Of a DNA stretch of 13,201 nt, positions 7,119 to 13,201 are shown piece after piece (the first letter of the stretch is position 1; every line of letters begins with the position of its first letter). Origin of the DNA: an uncultured bacterium. GTDB lineage: Bacteria; Bacteroidota; Bacteroidia; Chitinophagales; CAIOSU01. Under the pieces are notes generated by a model. That model did not search any database. It saw only the letters and a program-made list of their open reading frames with translations, and was not told where the DNA came from. The translations under genes were made by a program, and so were the position numbers. The stretch lies in contig CAIOSU010000503.1 of assembly GCA_903861055.1 (NCBI GenBank), positions 1 to 13,201 of the forward strand, read 5' to 3'.

Positions 7119-8540
7119 TTGTTGAAACCTATAGCACCATTCATTTGCCATACACCGCACCGCCTTAGCGATTTCGCAAAGGCGGTAATGCTTATGGTAA
7201 TGCTATTTGTGGGCCAGTTTGCACTAGCCCAACAAGAAAAATTCCAACCCAAAACACAGCGTATTCTTTTTGTACTCGATGCATCGGGCAGCATGTACGA
7301 GAGCTTTGACGGTGCAAACCGCTGGGAAACCTCGAAGCAGTTGTTGGGCCAGTTAGTAGATAGCCTAAACCAAGCCAATCCGCGTATTGAAATTGGCCTT
7401 AGGGTGTTTGGCCACCTGTATCCGAAGGAACAAAAAAACTGCCAAGACAGTAGGTTGGAAGTACCCTTTGGCACTCGAAATGCCGCACAAATAAAGGCAC
7501 TACTGGCTGGCATTACGCCGCAAGGTTGGACTCCGATAGCTTATTCGCTTCGCAACTCAGTCGATGATTTTCCGGTAACAGCCGGTTCTGTAAACTCCAT
7601 TATTCTTATTACCGATGGCTTGGAAACGTGCGGGGCCAATCTATGCGACATGGCCCAGTTTTTGGCCGATAGGCGCATTACCGTTAAGCCCTTCATTATA
7701 GGCTTGGGCCTAAAACCCGACGACCGGAAACATTTTGATTGCCTAGGTACTTACTTTGATGCATCAACCAAAAGCAATTTCAAGAGCGTGCTGGATACGG
7801 TGGTAAGCCGCTCTTTGACCCTTACCACGGTGCAAATCAATTTACTTAACGAAGGTGGGCTGCCCAAAGAAACCAATATAGCGATAAGCCTATACGACCA
7901 CCACAATGGGGCTTTATTATACAACTTTATACACAGCCTCGATATCAAGGGCCTGCCCGATACCTTAAAGCTAGACCCTATGGGCAGCTATGATATGTAC
8001 GTGCACACGTTACCGCCGCTTGTAAAAAAGGGCATTATACTAGAGCCTGGCCTGCACAACATCATCAGCCAACCCAGCGCACAGGGGGTGCTTAAGTTTA
8101 AGGACAACGCAGGAGGCCAAAGCCCATTGGGTATACCCATATTGATTGGTAACGAAAAGGGGGCAACTATATACCAGCAGCTGGTAAACTCAGAGACCAA
8201 ATATTTGGCGGGCACTTACCGTATTGAGGTGCTTACACTGCCCCGTATGAGCATGGTAGTGGAGGTTGTAGCAGGCAAAACCAAGGAAATAGTAATTGAC
8301 CGACCCGGCACCCTGCAAACCATTACCGAGAAGAAAGGCGTAGCCGCCATATATAGAACCATAAATGGACAACTGGAAATGGTACGCGACTTTAAGCGCA
8401 TTGGGGCCAAAGAAAACACCGATTTATTACCTGGCGAATACACCATCGTTTATCGTTGGGACCATAAGAAATTCAGCATCTATACCGATCAAACTAAGTT
8501 TAAAATTCAATCAGGCTCAACCACTATATTGGCACTTTGA
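7119..8540 (+). CDS. Exported von Willebrand factor A domain protein, copy 1
   Basis: This protein of about 473 residues has a signal peptide or N-terminal anchor (AVMLMVMLFVGQFALAQ, residues 22-38) followed by a VWA domain (about 47-235). The metal-ion-dependent adhesion site is complete: DASGSM (54-59), Thr138 in WTPIAYSL, and Asp166 in ITDGLETC. Four cysteines (108 in NCQDSRLE, 171 and 176 in ETCGANLC, 208 in FDCLGT) match a bacterial VWA family in which 'GH...C-x-D...E-T-C-x-x-x-x-C' is typical, so disulfides are likely. The remaining 240 residues are predicted beta-rich, with YLAGTYRIEVLTLPR and LLPGEYTIVYR as repeat-like edges. The start is TTG: either 7119 or, better matching its paralogue, TTG-AAA at 7122. 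The first in-frame ATG (7188) would leave a signal peptide without positive charge. Ligand and role are unknown. Confidence 0.85.
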   Translation: MLKPIAPFICHTPHRLSDFAKAVMLMVMLFVGQFALAQQEKFQPKTQRILFVLDASGSMYESFDGANRWETSKQLLGQLVDSLNQANPRIEIGLRVFGHLYPKEQKNCQDSRLEVPFGTRNAAQIKALLAGITPQGWTPIAYSLRNSVDDFPVTAGSVNSIILITDGLETCGANLCDMAQFLADRRITVKPFIIGLGLKPDDRKHFDCLGTYFDASTKSNFKSVLDTVVSRSLTLTTVQINLLNEGGLPKETNIAISLYDHHNGALLYNFIHSLDIKGLPDTLKLDPMGSYDMYVHTLPPLVKKGIILEPGLHNIISQPSAQGVLKFKDNAGGQSPLGIPILIGNEKGATIYQQLVNSETKYLAGTYRIEVLTLPRMSMVVEVVAGKTKEIVIDRPGTLQTITEKKGVAAIYRTINGQLEMVRDFKRIGAKENTDLLPGEYTIVYRWDHKKFSIYTDQTKFKIQSGSTTILAL

Positions 8541-9970
8541 AAAACCCTGCCCACATACAACCCCTAACCAAAAAGCTGTGGCTTTATGTCGCAACCATGG
8601 CGGTATTGTGCATGTTGGCATTGCCAATGGCACTAAAGGCGCAGCAACAGCCCGAGCCACGCACGCGCATCCTTTTTTTACTTGATGCATCGGGCAGCAT
8701 GACCAATACTTGGGGCACCAACAGTAAAGAGAGTAAGTGGGCCTCGGCTAAGAAAATACTATCGGAGATAGTAGATAGCTTAGCTGGCGACCCCGATTTG
8801 GAATTGGCGCTACGGGTATATGGCCACCTATACAGTCCTACCCAGCGCAATTGCGAGGATACTAGGCTTGAGGTAGGTTTTAGCCGCAATAGCGCATCGT
8901 ACATTAAAACCAAGCTGGCACAGATAAAACCCAAAGGCATTACGCCAATTAGTAATAGCCTTACCAAAGCTGCTGGAGATTTTCCTAAACTACCGGGTAG
9001 GCATATTATTATTTTGATGACCGATGGCATTGAGAGTTGTGAGGGCGACCCTTGCGAAATTGCCAAAATGCTGGAGACCAATGGTATTGTATTGAAGCAC
9101 TTCGTTATCGGGTTTGGAATACAAGATTTTGAGAGTGAAGTGTTTGATTGTGTAGGTACCAATTTTAACGTGCAAGACGAAACCTCATTTAAGAGCTCGT
9201 TGAACTTGATAATGAACCGAATATTGAACCAAACTACCTTGCAAGTGGAGTTGTTGGATGAGTATAAAAAACCGATTGAAACGGACATAAACATGTCGTT
9301 TTACAGTGCCCAACATCACGTGTTGCAATACAACCTATACCATACCCTGAACACCAAAAACCAGCCTGACACGCTACACCTTGATCCTGTAACCGACTAC
9401 GACCTAGTGCTGCACACCATACCCGAGATAAGGCTTGATAATATTATACTGAAGCACAACGAGCACAACGTAATAAAGATAAATGCCGCCCAAGGCCTTA
9501 TAAACTATAGTGTGCAAGGCAACCTTACCGACCCAGGACTGGTAAACCGCCTAAAGTGTGTGGTGCGCGATAGTAAAACCAAACAGATAATACATGTGCA
9601 AAACCTGGGTACTAGCGAAAAGTACCTTAAAGGCACTTACGACTTGGAGCTGCTTACCCTACCACGGCAATACCATTATGGTGTAAATGTGAGCCAAGCA
9701 AAGCCACAACAAATAAGCATTACAGCGCCTGGGTTGCTCAACGTGATTAAGAAGGCGGAAATAATAGGGGCCCTTTTTGTTACAAATAAGGATGGTAAAC
9801 TTGAAAAGATATTGGAATTGGCTTCGGATACTAGAACGGAAAATATAGCTTTGCAACCAGGTAGTTATACCTTGGTGTACCGGCTAAAGAATAATAGCAG
9901 TATGCACACCACCAAAACCGCGATTATTGAAATTCGTTCTGGCGAGTCGCAAAATATAAACCCGTTTTAA
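8537..9970 (+). CDS. Exported von Willebrand factor A domain protein, copy 2
   Basis: This is a 477-residue paralogue of the preceding gene, aligned along its whole length. It has a good signal peptide (two lysines, then LWLYVATMAVLCMLALPMAL, then KAQ, to about residue 35). The VWA domain has the full metal site: DASGSM (50-55), Thr136 in GITPISNSL and Asp163 in MTDGIESC. The four cysteines of copy 1 are kept (106, 168, 173, 205). The C-terminal beta-rich part keeps YLKGTYDLELLTLPR and LQPGSYTLVYR but is less alike than the VWA part. It starts with TTG at 8537, overlapping the TGA stop of copy 1 in a TTGA junction, so translation is probably coupled. It ends three bases before the transketolase C-terminal gene. 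The pair looks like an old tandem duplication and may form a heteromer. Confidence 0.87.
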   Translation: MKNPAHIQPLTKKLWLYVATMAVLCMLALPMALKAQQQPEPRTRILFLLDASGSMTNTWGTNSKESKWASAKKILSEIVDSLAGDPDLELALRVYGHLYSPTQRNCEDTRLEVGFSRNSASYIKTKLAQIKPKGITPISNSLTKAAGDFPKLPGRHIIILMTDGIESCEGDPCEIAKMLETNGIVLKHFVIGFGIQDFESEVFDCVGTNFNVQDETSFKSSLNLIMNRILNQTTLQVELLDEYKKPIETDINMSFYSAQHHVLQYNLYHTLNTKNQPDTLHLDPVTDYDLVLHTIPEIRLDNIILKHNEHNVIKINAAQGLINYSVQGNLTDPGLVNRLKCVVRDSKTKQIIHVQNLGTSEKYLKGTYDLELLTLPRQYHYGVNVSQAKPQQISITAPGLLNVIKKAEIIGALFVTNKDGKLEKILELASDTRTENIALQPGSYTLVYRLKNNSSMHTTKTAIIEIRSGESQNINPF

Positions 9971-9973
9971 GCT

Positions 9974-10933
9974 ATGGCCCTTAAGGATATTGAAGTTACT
10001 GGCAATAATGATACCCGCTCTGGTTTTGGCGCCGGACTGCTGGAATTAGGTGACACAAACCCTAACGTGGTAGGTCTTTGTGCCGACCTTACGGGTTCCT
10101 TGAAAATGGATGCCTTCCAAAAGAAATATCCTGAACGCTTTTTCCAAATTGGCATAGCCGAAGCCAATATGATTGGCATTGCTGCTGGCCTAACTATTGG
10201 TGGTAAAATACCCTTTGCGGCCACGTTTGCCAACTTTGCAACCGGCCGTGTGTACGATCAAATTCGCCAATCGGTAGCTTATTCTGAGAAGAACGTAAAA
10301 ATTTGTGCCTCTCACGCGGGCCTTACGCTTGGCGAAGACGGCGCTACCCACCAGATATTAGAAGACTTGGGTTTGATGAAGATGCTGCCAGGTATGGTGG
10401 TTATTAACCCATGCGATTATAACCAAACCAAAGCCGCTACTTTAGCAATTGCTGAATATGTAGGCCCTGTTTACTTGCGTTTTGGTAGGCCAAAGGTGCC
10501 TATTTTTACCCCTGCCAACCAAAAGTTTGAAATTGGTAAGGCTTGGACTATTAACGAAGGTACCGATGTAACCATATTTGCTACTGGCCATTTGGTATGG
10601 AAAGCCGTTGAAGCCGCGCAGCAATTGGAAGCGGAAGGCTTGAGCGTGGAGCTAATTAATATCCACACCATTAAACCTTTAGATGAAGAAGCTATTCTAA
10701 AGTCTGTAGCCAAAACCCGGTGCGCTGTTTCGGCCGAAGAACATAATTACCTAGGCGGTCTTGGTGAAAGCATAGCTGGACTGCTGGCGCGCAAGAATCC
10801 TTGCCCATTGGAAATGGTTGCCGTGAATGACACTTTCGGCGAAAGTGGCACACCAGAGCAACTAATGACCAAGTATGGTATTGATACTGCCGATGTATAT
10901 GCAGCCGCTAAACGCGCGTTGGCCCGCAAATAG
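9974..10933 (+). CDS. tkt: Transketolase, C-terminal subunit
   Basis: This 319-residue protein carries the pyrimidine-binding and C-terminal domains of transketolase. It shows TRSGFGAGLLELGDTNPNV (14-32), CADLTGSLKMDAF (36-48), the FFQIGIAEANMIGIAAG segment with Glu63 that activates the thiamine cofactor, SHAGLTLGEDGATHQ (113-127), YLRFGRPKVP, and a C-terminal domain with VELINIHTIKPLDEEAI and EEHNYLGGLGESIAGLLA. It must pair with the N-terminal subunit at 6190-7032, since the active site lies between the two halves. It begins at ATG 9974, three bases after the second VWA gene, with no room for its own promoter in the gap, so it is probably read from the same message as the VWA genes. Related 1-deoxyxylulose-5-phosphate synthase is excluded by the split form and sequence motifs. 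Confidence 0.93.
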   Translation: MALKDIEVTGNNDTRSGFGAGLLELGDTNPNVVGLCADLTGSLKMDAFQKKYPERFFQIGIAEANMIGIAAGLTIGGKIPFAATFANFATGRVYDQIRQSVAYSEKNVKICASHAGLTLGEDGATHQILEDLGLMKMLPGMVVINPCDYNQTKAATLAIAEYVGPVYLRFGRPKVPIFTPANQKFEIGKAWTINEGTDVTIFATGHLVWKAVEAAQQLEAEGLSVELINIHTIKPLDEEAILKSVAKTRCAVSAEEHNYLGGLGESIAGLLARKNPCPLEMVAVNDTFGESGTPEQLMTKYGIDTADVYAAAKRALARK

Positions 10934-11004
10934 TACTGCCTTATATTGCTTAGCACCGGTTTTTGGCATGGTTTTAAGGTAAGCTAATGCCATAGCTGAG
11001 GCTA

Positions 11005-11541
11005 ATGCACGAAAACGAAAAAGCCATACTGGAAGCTTTTAATGACCCCACCCAACGTGAGGCTGCGTTTGGTATGCTTGTAAACGAGTATAGCAAGCCG
11101 CTTTATCGCCAGATATACCGCTACACCAACAACCATGAGGATACCAACGATGTATTGCAGTTGGTCTTGATTAAGGCCTGGCGCTATTTAGATAACTTTA
11201 GGGGCGATGCCTCGCTGTATACTTGGCTGTTCCGTATTGCTTTTAACGAGTGCCATACTTTTACAAAGCAGCAACAGCGCAAGCAACTGCACCAACTACC
11301 CGACCACTACGATGCCCCCGATACCAGCAGTGGGGGTCCCAGCCCCGAAGAAATACAGCAAAAGCTTTTGGTGGCCATAGAAACCTTGCCCGATAAGCAG
11401 CGTGAAGTATTTACCCTGCGCTACTACGACGAAATGCCCTACGAAGAAATGAGCCGGCTCCTCGGCACCAGCGAAGGTGCTTTAAAAGCTAGCTATCACC
11501 ATGCCGTGAAAAAGATTGAAGCGGTGCTTAAGGGAGAATGA
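11005..11541 (+). CDS. RNA polymerase sigma factor, ECF (sigma-70) family
   Basis: This 178-residue protein contains only the two regions kept in ECF sigma factors. Region 2 (about 26-90) has YRQIYRYTNNHEDTNDVLQ, the VLIKAWRYLDNFRG core that binds the -10 element, and LYTWLFRIAFNECHTF. Region 4 (about 120-175) has IETLPDKQREVFTLRYYDEM, PYEEMSRLLGTSEGALKASY and HHAVKKIEAVL, the HTH that binds the -35 element. It starts at ATG 11005, 71 bases after the transketolase C-terminal gene and on the same strand. Unlike many ECF genes it has no anti-sigma gene directly downstream; a terminator follows at once. Its targets cannot be told from this window. Confidence 0.92.
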   Translation: MHENEKAILEAFNDPTQREAAFGMLVNEYSKPLYRQIYRYTNNHEDTNDVLQLVLIKAWRYLDNFRGDASLYTWLFRIAFNECHTFTKQQQRKQLHQLPDHYDAPDTSSGGPSPEEIQQKLLVAIETLPDKQREVFTLRYYDEMPYEEMSRLLGTSEGALKASYHHAVKKIEAVLKGE

Positions 11542-11568
11542 GTTCTTGATTATAGATTTATGAAGTAT

Positions 11569-11610
11569 ATCATCCCCTCTGACCCAAAGTGAGATGAGGG
11601 GTGATTTTTT
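11569..11610 (+). terminator. Rho-independent terminator after the sigma factor gene
   Basis: ATCA-(T)-CCCCTC (11569-11579) pairs with GAGGGGTGAT (11596-11605) to give a ten-base-pair stem with one bulged T and a 16-base loop. It is followed by a run of T to 11610. It lies 27 bases after the sigma factor stop and should end the plus-strand unit. It lacks a T tract in the minus direction, so it need not stop the converging symporter operon. Confidence 0.75.
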
Positions 11611-11631
11611 ATGGGCAAGCAACAAAGCCGC

Positions 11632-11817
11632 CTACTTCCTAGTAGACAGCAACAGCATCAATAATCCAAATGCCAGCATAGCCGCACCGGAGTATAGGTT
11701 CAATTCTTTGCCGAAGGCCGTGCTGGTAACTACTGTAAAAGCTACAACTATAAGGATGATGCCCAGGATGGTGAAGAATGAGCCGATAAGAAACCGAAGG
11801 TCGGAGATGCGTTCCAT
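11632..11817 (-). CDS. Small two-helix membrane protein, companion of the symporter
   Basis: This 61-residue protein has two hydrophobic helices (about 9-31 and 39-58) joined by a short polar turn (TSTAFGKELN) and ends in STRK. The pattern LNLYSGAAMLAFGLLML resembles small uncharacterised membrane proteins that I recall beside sodium:solute symporters in Bacteroidota. Its ATG (11817) lies two bases after the symporter stop codon, so translation is very probably coupled. It may be a stabilising or regulatory small subunit of the transporter. This is inferred from position and shape only. Confidence 0.7.
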   Translation of the reverse strand: MERISDLRFLIGSFFTILGIILIVVAFTVVTSTAFGKELNLYSGAAMLAFGLLMLLLSTRK

Positions 11818-11819
11818 AG

Positions 11820-13201
11820 TTAGCGGAAAATAAAGTTGAGTAAAATAACCAACGCCAGTATCAATATAGCCAGTGGTATAGGGCGTTTGTACCAGTGCTT
11901 CTCGGTTTCTACTGGCCGCGGGGTAAGACTGTATACCAAGCCGTGTAGTTCGGCTTCGGGCTTAGGTGCGGTAAAGAAGCTTATAACTATAGTGGTTACA
12001 AAACAGCTCGTCCATGATACAATGGCAATCATAAAACTCTGCGCCATGGTCGATTGGAACTCATATAGATTGGCAATCCAGGCACCCTTGTCTTCGGCAC
12101 CGGTAAGCCCATGGCAAAGGGCCGCGCCCACAGTACCTGCCACTAAGCCCCAAAAGGCGGCGTGGCCGGTGGTGCGTTTCCAAAACATACCTAGGAAGAA
12201 CGTGGCGAACAGCGGCGCATTCACAAAGCCGAACACCAGTTGCAGCATGTCCATAATGTTATTGAAAGTGGAAGCCAAGTATGCCGTAGCAATAGATGCC
12301 ACAATGCCGAACACCGTGGCCAGCTTGCCCACAGTAAGGTAATGCGTATCGCTGCCCTTTTTATTGAAGTACGCTTGGTATATATCAAAGGTAAACACGG
12401 TGTTGAATGCTGTAACGTTGCCCGCCATGCCCGACATAAACGAGGCCAATAAGGCCGTAATGCCCACACCCAACAAACCGGTAGGGTAGTAGTGCCCAAT
12501 AAGGGTGGGCAAGGCCATGTTGAAATCGGTAGTGCCATCGGCTTTTATGGGCAGCTCTACGCCTGCGCCTATGTTTTGCAAGGCGATAATGAGTATACCG
12601 GGCAGGATAACGATAAAGGGCATCAGCATTTTGGGGAAGGCCGCTATCAATGGCGTGCGCTGTGCCGCGCTCATGCTGCGGGCTATCATGGCGCGCTGCA
12701 CCACCAAAAAATCGGTACACCAATACCCGAACGAGAGCACAAAACCCAAGCCCATGGCCATACTCCAAATGTTTACGCCCATTGGGTTGTCGGCGGCATT
12801 ATCCATGTGCTGCCAAGAGTGGGTCATTACGGGCGGCACGTTTTTTACCACGCCTTCCCAGCCGCCAACCTCGTGCAAGCCAATAAATACCACGGGCGCA
12901 ATACCCAATACGATCAAAAAAAACTGCAGCACCTCGTTATACACCGCACTCGTGAGGCCGCCCAGCAGGGTATAGCCCATCACAATGCCCGCCGCCAAAA
13001 GAATAGAGAGGTTAAAATCCCAGCCCAATATCACTTGCAGCAGCATGGCTAGCGCATATAGCGATATACCGGAGGAGAAGATGGTCATAAACGCAAACGT
13101 AACGGCATTGAACCCGCGGGTCTTTTCATCGAAGCGAAGGGCCAAGTACTCTGGTACAGAGCGGGCGCGGCTGCCGTAGTAAAACGGCATCATAAACACC
13201 C
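11820..13201 (-). CDS. Sodium:solute symporter (SSS/SLC5 family), N-terminus outside window
   Basis: The visible 460 residues form the central and C-terminal part of an SSS-family secondary transporter, which uses the sodium gradient to import a solute such as a sugar. The frame is open to the window edge, so roughly the first 100 residues are missing. Family marks are MPFYYGSRARSVPEYLALRF near the visible N-end, GYTLLGGLTSAVYNEVLQFF, the FGYWCTDFLVVQRAMIARSM loop, and TPLIAAFPKMLMPFIVILPG. About ten hydrophobic helices follow one another, ending in PIPLAILILALVILLNFIF. The SLC5-like (SGLT-type) motifs suggest a sugar or polyol substrate, but the substrate cannot be fixed. It is followed by a two-helix protein two bases later. 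Confidence 0.92.
   Translation of the reverse strand, partial: VFMMPFYYGSRARSVPEYLALRFDEKTRGFNAVTFAFMTIFSSGISLYALAMLLQVILGWDFNLSILLAAGIVMGYTLLGGLTSAVYNEVLQFFLIVLGIAPVVFIGLHEVGGWEGVVKNVPPVMTHSWQHMDNAADNPMGVNIWSMAMGLGFVLSFGYWCTDFLVVQRAMIARSMSAAQRTPLIAAFPKMLMPFIVILPGILIIALQNIGAGVELPIKADGTTDFNMALPTLIGHYYPTGLLGVGITALLASFMSGMAGNVTAFNTVFTFDIYQAYFNKKGSDTHYLTVGKLATVFGIVASIATAYLASTFNNIMDMLQLVFGFVNAPLFATFFLGMFWKRTTGHAAFWGLVAGTVGAALCHGLTGAEDKGAWIANLYEFQSTMAQSFMIAIVSWTSCFVTTIVISFFTAPKPEAELHGLVYSLTPRPVETEKHWYKRPIPLAILILALVILLNFIFR

Noticed and set aside
6935..7513. Minus-strand open frame of 192 codons crossing the gap between transketolase and VWA copy 1
   Set aside because: It overlaps two clear plus-strand genes and has no recognisable features; considered as a possible gene hidden in the gap, but most of it is antisense coding.
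8584..9294. Minus-strand open frame of 236 codons opposite the second VWA gene
   Set aside because: The plus-strand frame carries a full VWA metal site conserved with its paralogue; the antisense product has no family pattern.
7032..9974. Split transketolase taken as a frameshifted or disrupted single gene
   Set aside because: Both halves have proper starts, stops and lengths of the naturally split form, and the pieces do not meet in the middle; only the spacing is unusual.
12492..13052. Plus-strand open frames opposite the symporter (for example 186 codons)
   Set aside because: The minus-strand frame encodes unmistakable SSS transporter motifs throughout; the opposite frames are His/Gly-rich shadows.

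Overview
The window looks like chromosomal DNA from a member of the Bacteroidota. The signs are a secreted protein with a type IX secretion (T9SS) C-terminal sorting domain, promoters of the TAnnTTTG type instead of E. coli-like boxes, weak use of Shine-Dalgarno sites, a transketolase encoded as two separate half-genes, and an SSS symporter with a small companion membrane protein. No rRNA, tRNA, CRISPR array, transposase or integrase is visible.

Layout. Positions 1-3620 are all read from the minus strand. In transcription order they hold an uncharacterised exported protein (3620-2430), nadB for L-aspartate oxidase (2314-713), and a type II toxin-antitoxin pair (antitoxin 626-387, RelE/ParE-like toxin 383-78). 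Just past the toxin stop, the nadB 3' end appears a second time (68-1), so the toxin-antitoxin pair lies between two near-identical copies of the nadB tail. Positions 3621-4073 are non-coding and carry a small cluster of palindromes and short repeats. Positions 4074-11541 are read from the plus strand: a T9SS cargo protein (4074-5981), the transketolase N-terminal half (6190-7032), two tandem paralogous exported von Willebrand factor A (VWA) proteins (7119-8540 and 8537-9970), the transketolase C-terminal half (9974-10933) and an ECF-type sigma factor (11005-11541) closed by a good intrinsic terminator. The right end returns to the minus strand with a sodium:solute symporter (truncated by the window edge) followed at once by a 61-residue two-helix membrane protein.

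How the genes relate. The most striking arrangement is the VWA gene pair lodged between the two halves of transketolase. The halves must assemble to form the thiamine-diphosphate active site and are usually adjacent genes. The second VWA gene overlaps the first by four bases at a TTGA junction and ends three bases before the C-terminal transketolase gene, so all four may form one transcriptional unit joining a cytosolic pentose-phosphate enzyme to exported metal-binding adhesion-type proteins. The second notable point is the toxin-antitoxin cassette bounded by a 68-bp repeat of the nadB 3' end, which looks like an insertion that left nadB intact. Nothing here proves a new defence or metabolic system. 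These two arrangements and the uncharacterised exported protein deserve the closest look.
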